In this document: piece after piece, positions 45,426-54,808 of the stretch | Layout: each line of letters starts with the position of its first letter | Numbering within the stretch: the stretch's first letter is position 1 | From: JAVJSU01 sp040219275 | Lineage (GTDB): Bacteria; Chloroflexota; Anaerolineae; Aggregatilineales; Phototrophicaceae | Assembly (NCBI GenBank): GCA_040219275.1 | Contig: JAVJSU010000027.1 | Location: forward strand, 62,001 to 126,000 | Length of the DNA stretch: 64,000 nt | Reading direction: 5' to 3' | Notes under the pieces: generated by a model | Seen by the model: the letters and a program-made list of their open reading frames with translations, nothing else | Told to the model about the DNA's origin: nothing | Database searches by the model: none | Program-made: the position numbers and the translations under genes

Positions 45426-46220
45426 ATGTTCGAAACTGTTGATTTCCGCCTCGAACCACCTTTTGCTTATATCACGCTCAACCGTCCCGAAGTAAAAAAC
45501 GCCCTCAGTCGCCAATTGACCCGTGAATTGCTAGAAGCCTTCAAGACCTTGCAGGACAACAAAGACATCCGCGCAATTTTGCTTTCCGGCGCGGGTGGGA
45601 CGTTCTGCGCGGGGGGCGACCTGAAAGAGATGCGCGAGGCGTTCAACGATAGCACTGAGTCCAGCGACCTCGACTTTGAAGCGTTGTTGATTGCCATCAA
45701 CGAAGCGCCACAGGTGGTCGTCGCCAAAATCGAAGGCGCGGCGATGGGTGGCGGATTTGGCATGGTGTGCGTCTCGGATATTGCGATTGCCAGCGATACC
45801 GCCCTGATGGGTCTGCCGGAGGTTAAGCTCGGCATTGCACCGGCATTCATTTCCCCCTATGTGATTCAGCGCATCGGCTTAACTCGCTCCCGTGAATTGA
45901 TGCTAACGGGTCGGCGCTTCGACGGGGCAACGGCGCACGCGTACGGCTTAGTCCATGAAGTCGTCCCGCAAGATAACATTGACGCACGCATCACGCAAAT
46001 CCTGAACGACCTGCGCGATTGTAGCCCGAATGCCGTCCGCGCCATTAAATCACTCATTTTTGCCGTCAAGGATAAATCATTCGACGAAACCGTGACCTAC
46101 CGCGCCAATCTTCTGCAATCACTCCGTGCAGGGGATGATGCACAGGAAGGCATTGCCGCGTTTATGGGTCGGCGTAAACCTGCGTGGGCAACAGCTGATG
46201 ATAAAGGAGACGGGGAATAA
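45426..46220 (+). CDS. Enoyl-CoA hydratase, methylglutaconyl-CoA type
   Basis: A 264-residue crotonase-family protein. The oxyanion hole is built by GAGGTFCAGGDL near residue 60 and GAAMGGGFGM near 105. GLPEVKLGIAPAFISPYVIQRIG resembles LiuC/AtuE-type 3-methylglutaconyl-CoA hydratases. The stop overlaps the start of the carboxylase alpha gene (TAATG), so hydratase and carboxylase are cotranslated, which supports action on the carboxylated product. Substrate by context. Confidence 0.87.
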   Translation: MFETVDFRLEPPFAYITLNRPEVKNALSRQLTRELLEAFKTLQDNKDIRAILLSGAGGTFCAGGDLKEMREAFNDSTESSDLDFEALLIAINEAPQVVVAKIEGAAMGGGFGMVCVSDIAIASDTALMGLPEVKLGIAPAFISPYVIQRIGLTRSRELMLTGRRFDGATAHAYGLVHEVVPQDNIDARITQILNDLRDCSPNAVRAIKSLIFAVKDKSFDETVTYRANLLQSLRAGDDAQEGIAAFMGRRKPAWATADDKGDGE

Positions 46221-48211
46221 TGATCCGTAAAATATTGATTGCCAATCGCGGGGAAATCACCTGTAGAATCATCCGCACCTGCCGCGATATGGGCATCGCT
46301 ACTGTCGCCGTGTATTCCGACATAGACGCGACCGCCCTGCATGTTGAAAGCGCCGATGAAGCGGTTGCGCTGGGTGGCAACACGGCAAGCGAGAGTTATC
46401 TGAACATCGAAAAAATAATCACCGCCGCCCAAATGACGGGTGCAGATGCGATCCATCCCGGCTATGGCTTTCTGGCGGAAAATAGCGCCTTTGCACAGGC
46501 AGTTATGGATGCCGGACTGATCTGGATTGGTCCGCCCGTGTCTGCCATTGAAGCGATGGGAAAAAAGCGCGAAGCCAAACTGATGCTAAAAGGTGTGCCA
46601 CTCGTCCCCGGTTATGAGGGTGACGATCAATCTGACGATGCGCTCATCAAAGCGGCGGAAAACATAGGCTACCCGATCATGGTTAAAGCCTCCGCGGGGG
46701 GTGGCGGTAAGGGGATGCGCCGTGTGGATGTGCCTGCAAATTTGCCAGAAGAACTCGCCACTGCCCGCAGAGAAGCCAAACAAGCCTTCGGGGATGACAC
46801 GCTGATTCTGGAAAAATTGGTGGAAAATCCGCGCCACATCGAGGTGCAAATTTTCGGCGATGGGCACGGCAAGGTCATCGCGCTCGGTGAACGTGAATGT
46901 AGCATCCAACGTCGCCACCAGAAAATCATCGAAGAAGCGCCATCTCCATTTTTAGACCCTGCCCTGCGGAAGCAAATATGCGAGGTCGCGGTCAGCATCG
47001 GTGAGCAACTCGGCTATTCCAATGCGGGGACGGTGGAATTTCTGGTTGATTCCGAGAAAAATTTCTACTTTATGGAGATGAACACCCGTTTACAGGTCGA
47101 GCATCCGGTGACTGAAAGCGTTTACGGCGTTGATCTGGTGCGCTGGCAAATTCTCGCCGCCGATCCCGATTCGCAAATTGACCTGTTCGGGACATATTGG
47201 CGCTATGAAACAGGTGAAATCCCACCAAATCGCCACGCCATCGAGGTACGCGTGTATGCAGAAGACCCTGATAACGGCTTTCTGCCAAGCACGGGTACGA
47301 TTCTCGATTGGTCGGCTTCCGGTCAACGGGTAGATTCCGGTATTCGTACCGGCGACGAAATCACGATTCATTATGATCCCATGATCGCCAAAATCATCGC
47401 ATGGGGTGATACGCGCACAGAAGCGATTCGCAAACTCGATTACGCGCTGGCAAATACGCGCTTGCTCGGTGTGCGTAACAACATCCAATTTTTGCGGCGT
47501 GTGCTCACTCATGCGGATTTCATCGCGGGCGAGACAACTACCCAATTTATTGACGCACACCCTGAGCTACACCCACCAACGGGAACAATTCCGGCGGTGG
47601 CGCTCGTCTCAGCGGCGATCAGCCATCAACGCGCAGATTCACACTCTGCTAACGGCTTAACTCAATGGCGCAATAATCCCAATCGCCCCATCAAACACAC
47701 TTTTTCACATGGCGACAGGCAGTATGAGATTTTGCTCACGCCGGGTAAGTCGAACCGGATGACGGTGGTCATTGATGGCAATTCGCACGATTTAATACTT
47801 CCGTTAGAAAAAGATGGTTTCCTCACAGATGGGCAACTCACACTGATCTTAGACGGGCATCGCCAACACGTTTTCGTCGCGCACAACGCGGATGTGTGGT
47901 GGGTACACACGCAACAGGGCGTTTATCAACTGCTGTGGCAAACGCCCCTGCCCATACCCGGCAAAGAAGCTGTCGCAGAAGGGTCGCTCCGCGCACCGAT
48001 GCCGGGACAGATCATTAGCGTGCGTGTAGAAAAAGGTCAGCAGGTCGAGGCGGGTGCTATACTGATGACGTTGGAAGCCATGAAAATGGAACATCGCATT
48101 CAAGCACCGTATCATGGCGTAGTAGGGAAAATTCATTACGCTGTAGGGGATTCTGTTCAGTCAGATTCGGTTCTGCTGGAAGTCGAAAAGACCGATTCTA
48201 CGGAAGCCTAG
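46220..48211 (+). CDS. Acyl-CoA carboxylase alpha subunit (biotin carboxylase plus biotin carrier)
   Basis: A 663-residue protein of methylcrotonyl/geranyl-CoA carboxylase alpha layout. The ATP-grasp biotin carboxylase covers about 1-450 (IANRGEITCRIIRT; GGGGKGMRRV; MNTRLQVEHPVTE). A middle domain follows, and the C-terminal biotinyl domain carries the biotin lysine at 622 in LEAMKMEH. It carboxylates biotin with ATP and bicarbonate; the beta subunit at 33313 transfers the group. Its biotin is attached by the ligase at 17439. It is coupled to the hydratase gene by one base of overlap. Confidence 0.93.
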   Translation: MIRKILIANRGEITCRIIRTCRDMGIATVAVYSDIDATALHVESADEAVALGGNTASESYLNIEKIITAAQMTGADAIHPGYGFLAENSAFAQAVMDAGLIWIGPPVSAIEAMGKKREAKLMLKGVPLVPGYEGDDQSDDALIKAAENIGYPIMVKASAGGGGKGMRRVDVPANLPEELATARREAKQAFGDDTLILEKLVENPRHIEVQIFGDGHGKVIALGERECSIQRRHQKIIEEAPSPFLDPALRKQICEVAVSIGEQLGYSNAGTVEFLVDSEKNFYFMEMNTRLQVEHPVTESVYGVDLVRWQILAADPDSQIDLFGTYWRYETGEIPPNRHAIEVRVYAEDPDNGFLPSTGTILDWSASGQRVDSGIRTGDEITIHYDPMIAKIIAWGDTRTEAIRKLDYALANTRLLGVRNNIQFLRRVLTHADFIAGETTTQFIDAHPELHPPTGTIPAVALVSAAISHQRADSHSANGLTQWRNNPNRPIKHTFSHGDRQYEILLTPGKSNRMTVVIDGNSHDLILPLEKDGFLTDGQLTLILDGHRQHVFVAHNADVWWVHTQQGVYQLLWQTPLPIPGKEAVAEGSLRAPMPGQIISVRVEKGQQVEAGAILMTLEAMKMEHRIQAPYHGVVGKIHYAVGDSVQSDSVLLEVEKTDSTEA

Positions 48212-48352
48212 TAAGAAATTTGTTCTACATCACGTCCTGTCTAAAGGATACTCCGGGCACGTTGTTCTACGAAGAATAGCTAGTCCGGTTAAGTATGCTC
48301 TGGTGTGCAAAACGCGCACCACTTTTACAATCCAATTCATACTGGAGGAGAT

Positions 48353-49915
48353 ATGTTTTTGAATATTAGACACCTCACCGGGCGTAGTGGCATAAGTCGT
48401 ATTATGTTCACCTCGCTCATCGTACTGATTTTGTCAGTACTCGCCATTTCCGTTACCGCGCAAGATGATGGCGGTACACTCATTGTCGGGTTACCCTCGG
48501 TAGAAACACTTGACCCCGCGCTCGGCACCAACGATCCTGAAGTCCTCTTTAACGGACAAATCTATGATCGCCTTATCGACGTGTTGCCGGATGGCACACT
48601 CGCCCCGAACCTCGCACAGGATTGGACAATCTCAGAAGACGGTTTGACCTATACCTTCAATCTGGTAGAAGGTGTTACCTTCCACGACGGTTCGCCCTTC
48701 ACGGCGGCGGATGTGGTCTTCACATTCAACCGTCTGGTCGAGCTAGAATCGTCAGCAGTCGGTCTGCTCGGTGAATTCACTGTAGAAGCAATAGATGACA
48801 CCACCGTGCAATTCGTCGTCCCACAAATCAACGCTGATTTCCTATATGGCATCGCGTCACGTTTCGCCTCCATCCTCAAAGATGGCACTACTGAACCAAA
48901 CGTAATTGCAGAAGGTGATGCGCCTTATGCTAATTTCAACGGTACAGGTCCGTTCGTTCTCAGTGACTATAGCCCCGGTGAAAGCGCAATTTTTACCGCC
49001 AATGAAAATTATTGGATCGAAGGTCAACCCACATTGGATGCCGTAGAATTTCTATTCATCGGCGACTCACAGGCGCGTGTTGATGCCCTGAGTAGTGGCG
49101 TGGTTGATTTCATCTTTAAGATCACATCAAGCGAATTGGCAACCCTTGGAGGGCAAGATGGCATCGTCATCACCCAACAAGCCACAAATCAGCATCCGCT
49201 CGTGCGTATCCGCGCCGACGAAGGCGCATTGGGCGAAGACCCGCGCATTCTGCAAGCCTTCCGCCTGACAACCAATCGTCAAGAACTGCTGGACGTGGTG
49301 CAAGAAGGTCTGGGCGTGGTCGGCAATAATAACCCGCTTGGTCCGAAGTATGGCGATTTCTATGTAGATGTCAGTGAAGATGTTTACGATCCCGAAGCCG
49401 CCTGTGCACTCATTCTGGAAGCTACCGGAGAAGAACGCATTTCCTCCGATTTCTATGTCTCGCTAGACTTCGCTAATTATGGCGATCTGGGTCTGGCATT
49501 GCGTGACCAATGGTCACAGGGCTGTATCGATGTGGAAGTCATCGAACGCGACCCCGGCATTTACTATGGTGATGGCGAATGGCTGGAAGTTGACCTCGGC
49601 ATTACCGGCTGGGGAGATCGTCCGGTTCCGAGCTACTTCGTAGAAGCCTTCATTGAAGGTGCACCTTTCAATGAAACCCACTTCGCCGATGAAGAAGTCG
49701 CTTCACTCGTCGCTCAGGCGAATCAGACTGTCGATACTGCCACCCGCCGCGACCTCTATACACAAATCGCAGAAATCTTTGAAGAACGCGGTCCGGTGAT
49801 CGTGCCGTGGTTCTCCTCTGTTGTCGGCGCATACAGCGACAATGTGGAAGGGCTGGTTATGGCACCCTTCCCCGGAAGCACTGATTTCCGTACCGTGTCT
49901 GTCACCACTGACTAA
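48353..49915 (+). CDS. Oligopeptide/dipeptide ABC transporter substrate-binding protein
   Basis: A 520-residue secreted solute-binding protein of family 5 (DppA/OppA). The signal peptide (residues 1-35, SRIMFTSLIVLILSVLAISV) ends at about TAQ. The domain start is TLDPALGTNDPE, with FHDGSPFTAADVVFTFNRL in the usual place. I chose the ATG at 48353 because GGAGGAG lies just in front of it; the frame is open from 48305. No lipobox is seen. It is followed by permease, fused ATPase and permease genes. Confidence 0.92.
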   Translation: MFLNIRHLTGRSGISRIMFTSLIVLILSVLAISVTAQDDGGTLIVGLPSVETLDPALGTNDPEVLFNGQIYDRLIDVLPDGTLAPNLAQDWTISEDGLTYTFNLVEGVTFHDGSPFTAADVVFTFNRLVELESSAVGLLGEFTVEAIDDTTVQFVVPQINADFLYGIASRFASILKDGTTEPNVIAEGDAPYANFNGTGPFVLSDYSPGESAIFTANENYWIEGQPTLDAVEFLFIGDSQARVDALSSGVVDFIFKITSSELATLGGQDGIVITQQATNQHPLVRIRADEGALGEDPRILQAFRLTTNRQELLDVVQEGLGVVGNNNPLGPKYGDFYVDVSEDVYDPEAACALILEATGEERISSDFYVSLDFANYGDLGLALRDQWSQGCIDVEVIERDPGIYYGDGEWLEVDLGITGWGDRPVPSYFVEAFIEGAPFNETHFADEEVASLVAQANQTVDTATRRDLYTQIAEIFEERGPVIVPWFSSVVGAYSDNVEGLVMAPFPGSTDFRTVSVTTD

Positions 49916-49921
49916 CCCATC

Positions 49922-50842
49922 ATGTCAACCATAAGCAATAGCGTGGAGTCCTCCGGGACTCCGCGTTCATTTATTGTCCGCTGGTTACAAGGGGCGTGGT
50001 CATTTTTTCGCCAACTTGCCAAACAACCCCTATCGCTGATTGGCACGCTCATCGTCGCGTTGTTTTTCTTGCTTGCCGCGCTTGGTCCATTCATCGCCCC
50101 CTATGATTTTGACGAGGTGATCCGCGATGACACCAATAGCATCGTCACCCGTGAAGCACCGTCTCTCAGCCATCCGTTTGGCACAGATCGTCGTGGGTAT
50201 GATGTGTTTAGCCGCGTCATCTGGGGAGCGCGTGAAATCATCACCCTACCCGGCATCGCAACGGCAATCTCTGTAACACTCGGCGCGATCATCGGCATGA
50301 CGATTGGCTATTATGGCGGCTGGGTTGATGAAGTCGTCTCCCGTGCATTAGACAGTTTATTATCCATTCCTGCGCTCGTGCTGGCGCTAGTGATGCTTGG
50401 AATCGCGGGACCAACGGACATCGGTATCATCGCTGTGGTCGTCCTGCTATATACGCCGATTGTGACGCGGGTTATTCGTAGTGCCACGCTTGGCGTGCGC
50501 TCACTCGGTTATGTCGAGGCGGCACGCTTACGGGGCGAATCCACCACTTATATTTTATTCCGGGAAATTTTACCGAGCGTACTGCCTGCCCTCGCGGTAG
50601 AAGCGGCGCTCCGGTTTTCTTACGCTATCTTTTTGACCGCCTCGCTCGGCTTTTTGGGCTTGGGTGTGCAACCTCCTTCACCGGATTGGGGTCGGATGGT
50701 CGCGGAGGCACGCGGCGAATTCACCCGTACCCCGTGGACGCTGTGGTATCCCACACTCGCCATTGCCACGCTGGTTATTGGTGTGAATTTGATGGCGGAC
50801 GGATTGCGCCGGATTTTCCGTTATGAAGGGAGCACCGTATGA
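49922..50842 (+). CDS. ABC transporter permease (DppC type)
   Basis: A 306-residue permease of the oligopeptide family with six helices. The N-terminal part has the usual PFGTDRRGYDVFSRVIWG, and the ATPase-contact loop is EAARLRGESTTYILFREILPSVLP. It lies six bases after the binding-protein gene and overlaps the ATPase gene by four bases (ATGA). Confidence 0.92.
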   Translation: MSTISNSVESSGTPRSFIVRWLQGAWSFFRQLAKQPLSLIGTLIVALFFLLAALGPFIAPYDFDEVIRDDTNSIVTREAPSLSHPFGTDRRGYDVFSRVIWGAREIITLPGIATAISVTLGAIIGMTIGYYGGWVDEVVSRALDSLLSIPALVLALVMLGIAGPTDIGIIAVVVLLYTPIVTRVIRSATLGVRSLGYVEAARLRGESTTYILFREILPSVLPALAVEAALRFSYAIFLTASLGFLGLGVQPPSPDWGRMVAEARGEFTRTPWTLWYPTLAIATLVIGVNLMADGLRRIFRYEGSTV

Positions 50843-52965
50843 GCGACCCGACAACACAAGCCGTCATCGAGGCGAAAAGCCTTTCGGTGGATTATCGCCT
50901 GAAAAAAGAATGGTTCAATGTCATCCATGATGTGTCACTTCGCATCGAACCGTTGCAAATTCATGGCTTGGTGGGCGAAAGTGGGAGCGGTAAAAGCACC
51001 TTAGCGATGGCACTCCTGCGCTACATGGCGAATAACGCCCGCATCTCTAGCGGGACAATCACCTTTGACGGACAAAATATTACCGAATCGTCACCCGCCA
51101 ACATGCGAAAATTATGGGGCGACCAGATCAACCTTGTCCCGCAAGACCCGCTCTCATCGCTCAACCCCGCCTACACCATCGGCAATCAAATGGCGGAACT
51201 CACGATGCAGAAAAGCGGTATGAACCGCCAAGAGGCGCACGCCCATGCAGTAGAGATGCTCGCCAAAGTCAAAATCGCCGATGCTGAAGATGTCATGAAA
51301 CGCTACCCGCATCAACTCAGCGGGGGCATGATCCAACGTGTGATGATTGCGATGGCGCTCAGCACACAGCCACGCCTGCTGGTGCTCGATGAGCCAACGA
51401 CGGCGCTGGATGTCACCACACAGGCGGTCATTCTCGATCTATTCCGCGATCTGGTGCACGATCAGACGGTGTTTAAATCTGGCGGTGGTGCGCTGTATGT
51501 CTCGCATGATCTCGGTACAGTCGCGCAATTATGCGACAAGGTGACGGTGCTCTATGGTGGCGAAGTGATGGAAACCGCCGCCGTTGATGATCTATTCGCC
51601 CGCCCGACCCATCCCTATACGATTGGTTTGCTGGCGAGTTTGCCCCGTCACAGCGTCGAATCGGACACGCGCCTTTCCACCATTAGCGGCACTGCGCCTT
51701 CATTAGCAGAAAGACCGTCCGCCTGCGTATTTGCGCCCCGTTGCCCCGTTGCCATTGATAAATGCCACAGCGAAAAACCGCCACTCGAAGCTGTAGAAGG
51801 TAATCGTTTAATACGTTGCTGGCGCTGGCAGGAAATCGCAACCGGTGACATCACCGTGATGAACAAACCACAGGCAACACCCGCGGAGGTTGCCCCTCGT
51901 AAAGCACACGTTCTCGCCACCACCCACATCGAGAAGCAATTCGGCTCACAGAGTCTGTTTGATCGCCTCACAGGGAAAGCATTCAACCCCGTCCATGCCG
52001 TCGATGATGTGTCCATCACCATTCAGGAACGTTCGACGTTCGGCCTGGTAGGCGAAAGTGGGAGCGGGAAAAGCACCCTCGCCCGCGCAATCGTGGCGTT
52101 AGACCCCGCCAACTCCGGCGAAATCGAGTTGTGTGGCGTAGAGATCGACAATCGCTTAGAGAAACGTGGCAAAGAAGCCCTGCGAAACCTACGCATGGTC
52201 TTTCAAAATCCGAATGATGCCCTGAATCCTTATCAAACAGTCGGGCAAGCCATCGGAAGAACGCTAAAATTATTGGGCGAACAACAAACCGTAGAAGACA
52301 TTCGCACGCGTGTGCTGGAATTATTGCAAGCGGTGCGCCTCACGCCGGAATATGCAGACCGCTATCCGGCAGAATTAAGCGGTGGCGAAAAACAACGTGT
52401 CGCCATTGCCCGCGCTTTCGCCGCCAATCCCGCGCTGATCGTTGCCGACGAACCGACCTCTTCATTGGATGTGTCAGTGCAGGCGGTCATCCTCAACATG
52501 CTCAAAGATTTGCGGGCAGAACGGGGCGCGTCTTATATGCTCATCTCGCATGATCTGGACGTAATCGCCTATCTCGCGGATTGGATCGCCGTGATGTATC
52601 TCGGTCAAATCGTCGAAGAAGGACCGAACGCGGAAGTCTATAACGCGCCTTCGCATCCGTATACCGAAGCGCTGATTTCTGCCATTCCTCTGCCTGATCC
52701 AGCACAAAAAGGCGGGATCATCCGGCTTGAGGGTGAAGTGCCGAGCGCGAAAGACATCCCGACGGGTTGCCGTTTTCATACGCGTTGCCCACGTTATCTA
52801 GGAGATATTTGTAAACACGAAGAACCACCATGGCGGGATGCTGGAAATGGGCATTTTATCCTGTGCCACATTCCAGTAGATGAATTGCGCGAATTACAAA
52901 ATAACGAAAAACCGCCCGTCCGCGCAGAAAACGGACACGCAAATAAGGAGGGAACGTCATCATGA
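50839..52965 (+). CDS. Fused oligopeptide ABC ATPases (DppD-DppF)
   Basis: A 708-residue protein with two ATPase domains in one chain. Domain one covers about 8-325: Walker A GESGSGKST, signature LSGGMIQRV, Walker B LLVLDEPTTALD, and a zinc/Fe-S-type tail (CVFAPRCPVAIDKC). Domain two covers about 355-690: Walker A GESGSGKST, signature LSGGEKQRVAIARA, Walker B LIVADEPTSSLD, tail GCRFHTRCPRYLGDIC. In most bacteria these are two genes. It overlaps both flanking permease genes by four bases. Confidence 0.93.
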   Translation: MSDPTTQAVIEAKSLSVDYRLKKEWFNVIHDVSLRIEPLQIHGLVGESGSGKSTLAMALLRYMANNARISSGTITFDGQNITESSPANMRKLWGDQINLVPQDPLSSLNPAYTIGNQMAELTMQKSGMNRQEAHAHAVEMLAKVKIADAEDVMKRYPHQLSGGMIQRVMIAMALSTQPRLLVLDEPTTALDVTTQAVILDLFRDLVHDQTVFKSGGGALYVSHDLGTVAQLCDKVTVLYGGEVMETAAVDDLFARPTHPYTIGLLASLPRHSVESDTRLSTISGTAPSLAERPSACVFAPRCPVAIDKCHSEKPPLEAVEGNRLIRCWRWQEIATGDITVMNKPQATPAEVAPRKAHVLATTHIEKQFGSQSLFDRLTGKAFNPVHAVDDVSITIQERSTFGLVGESGSGKSTLARAIVALDPANSGEIELCGVEIDNRLEKRGKEALRNLRMVFQNPNDALNPYQTVGQAIGRTLKLLGEQQTVEDIRTRVLELLQAVRLTPEYADRYPAELSGGEKQRVAIARAFAANPALIVADEPTSSLDVSVQAVILNMLKDLRAERGASYMLISHDLDVIAYLADWIAVMYLGQIVEEGPNAEVYNAPSHPYTEALISAIPLPDPAQKGGIIRLEGEVPSAKDIPTGCRFHTRCPRYLGDICKHEEPPWRDAGNGHFILCHIPVDELRELQNNEKPPVRAENGHANKEGTSS

Positions 52966-53909
52966 CACGCTTTATTTTGCGCCGATTCTTACTGCTCATA
53001 TTGACTCTGTTCGTCACGTCGTTCATCATCTTTAGTCTGACTCAACTTCTGCCGGGAGACATCGCCCGCATCAATCTTGGGCGTGAAGCCAGCGAAGAAG
53101 CCCTGCAACGGGAACGGGAACGGCTCGGTTTGGATAGCCCGTTTCTAACGCAATACGCGGATTGGCTGGGCGGTTTCGTCACAGGGGATTGGGGCGTGTC
53201 TTACAATCGCGGCAATCCGCCGGTGCGCCCACTGGTGATTGACCGACTCAACAACACTGTCAAACTCGGCTTGATGACCCTCATCATCAGCATCCCGATT
53301 TCGATTTTGCTCGGCGTGCTGGCGGCGTTACGGGAAAACACAATTGTCGATAGCATCATCTCGCTGGTGTCGCTCTCGGTCGTGGGCTTACCGGAATTCG
53401 TCACGGGGATTATCTTTATCAACGTATTCGCGCATGGAACAGGCTGGTTTCCAACGACCTCTATTGTCAGAGATGGCTTTACCTTCGGCGAATGGATCAA
53501 TGTGCTAACTTTGCCCGCGATGACGGCGACACTCGTTTTGCTCGGTTATGTCTCGCGCATGACGCGTGCAGGCGTGATCGACGAACTGAAAAAGCCCTAC
53601 GTGCGTACAGCCATCTTAAAAGGCATCCCACAGCGGCAGGTGATTTTTAAGCATGTGCTCCGCAACGCCCTTTTGCCGACGATCACGGTCATCGCCATTA
53701 GCATTGGCTGGTTAATTGGTGGTCTGGTAGTGATAGAGGAAGTCTTTAACTTTCCGGGTTTGGGTAAGGAATTGGTCGACGCGGTACAGGCGAAAAATAT
53801 CCCGATGATTCAGGCGATTGTCATGCTGATCGTGCTGGCATTCGCACTGGCGAACCTCGCCGCCGATGTGCTTTACGGTCTGCTCAATCCGCGTATCCGG
53901 TTGGAATAA
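52962..53909 (+). CDS. ABC transporter permease (DppB type)
   Basis: A 315-residue permease with six helices. The family start FILRRFLLLILTLFVTSFIIF and LPGDIARINLG loop are present, and the ATPase-contact loop is PYVRTAILKGIPQRQVIFKHVLRNALLPT. It ends the importer operon. It is coupled to the ATPase gene by an ATGA overlap. Importers of this kind bring in peptides, nickel or other small solutes; the cargo here is open. Confidence 0.92.
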   Translation: MTRFILRRFLLLILTLFVTSFIIFSLTQLLPGDIARINLGREASEEALQRERERLGLDSPFLTQYADWLGGFVTGDWGVSYNRGNPPVRPLVIDRLNNTVKLGLMTLIISIPISILLGVLAALRENTIVDSIISLVSLSVVGLPEFVTGIIFINVFAHGTGWFPTTSIVRDGFTFGEWINVLTLPAMTATLVLLGYVSRMTRAGVIDELKKPYVRTAILKGIPQRQVIFKHVLRNALLPTITVIAISIGWLIGGLVVIEEVFNFPGLGKELVDAVQAKNIPMIQAIVMLIVLAFALANLAADVLYGLLNPRIRLE

Positions 53910-53936
53910 ATTTACATTTGGAGTGAAATAGACTTG

Positions 53937-54371
53937 ATGAACATACAAAATCGTGCTTACAAAGAGGTCATCCGCGCCGCGTTCGCATTTGCACCATTCG
54001 TGGTTGATCTTGGCATGGTGCCGACAGTCATCGAGCCGGGTATCTGTGAGAGCGAAATGCCAATCACCGAAAAACACCTACAGCACAACGGCTTTATTCA
54101 TGGCGGGGTGCAAGCCACCATCGCCGATTATACAGGCGCGGCGGCGGCGGGAACGGTCATCGCGGCGGATCAAATGGTGCTCACGGCGGAATTCAAAATC
54201 AACTTTTTGCGGGCAGGCAAAGGCGAAAAACTCACCTGCAAATCAACCATTCTCAAAGCCGGCAGTCATCTAAGCGTGGTGGAAAGTGAAGTTTATGCCC
54301 ACAACGGCGACGATGTAAAATTGATCTCTAAGGCGATGGTTACGGTATCCGTTGTGCCACTTCAGGGCTAA
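53937..54371 (+). CDS. PaaI-type hotdog thioesterase
   Basis: A 144-residue hotdog-fold protein. The helix motif HNGFIHGGVQATIADYTGAAAA with catalytic-type Asp is diagnostic of the PaaI/YbgC group, which hydrolyses acyl- or aryl-CoA thioesters. GGAG lies 13 bases before the ATG; a TTG one codon earlier extends the frame. It follows the importer by 27 bases and may release CoA from dead-end acyl-CoA products of the neighbouring pathway. Confidence 0.85.
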   Translation: MNIQNRAYKEVIRAAFAFAPFVVDLGMVPTVIEPGICESEMPITEKHLQHNGFIHGGVQATIADYTGAAAAGTVIAADQMVLTAEFKINFLRAGKGEKLTCKSTILKAGSHLSVVESEVYAHNGDDVKLISKAMVTVSVVPLQG

Positions 54372-54490
54372 TTTTGCACAAAATTAACGTAAGCGCGCTT
54401 ATACTATAGACGTGGCGAACATTTTCTAACGCGTTCGCCACAACAAATTCAATGACTCATCGTTCGTCTCAAACGAAGGGATTCCAGCGT

Positions 54491-54805
54491 ATGCCCCTCT
54501 ATGATTACAAATGTCCAGCCTGTGAAGAACGCTTTGAAATTCACCATAGCTTTAGCGCAGATGCCCCGCCCTGCCCGAATTGTGGGCATATTGGCATTCA
54601 GCGCATTATCACGCAAGCGCCACGCATCGCCAAAGGCATGAACGCCCATCCGGGAGATGGCAAAAACGCCAGCAAAGAGCAAATTCAGGAGAAATGGGCA
54701 GAAGAAACGCCTAAGCTCCGCAAGAAATTGGTGGATAAACTTGGCGAAGACATGGTGAATAAACACGCGCCCACACTCAACATGAAAACCGGCGGCGAGG
54801 GTTAA
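54491..54805 (+). CDS. FmdB-type zinc-ribbon protein
   Basis: A 104-residue protein. The N-terminal PLYDYKCPACEERFE and PCPNCGH supply two CXXC pairs of a zinc ribbon, as in the FmdB family. The C-terminal half is charged and helical. FmdB was named as a putative regulator of the formamidase operon of Methylophilus, but the family is widespread. The start at 54491 has AAGGGA about ten bases upstream; the frame is open from 54452. It lies three bases before the next gene. Confidence 0.85.
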   Translation: MPLYDYKCPACEERFEIHHSFSADAPPCPNCGHIGIQRIITQAPRIAKGMNAHPGDGKNASKEQIQEKWAEETPKLRKKLVDKLGEDMVNKHAPTLNMKTGGEG

Positions 54806-54808
54806 CCG

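Noticed and set aside
39408..54805. Complete fmd-type amide uptake operon
   Set aside because: The genes are far apart with unrelated genes between, so an operon claim is not supported; recorded only as a weak finding.
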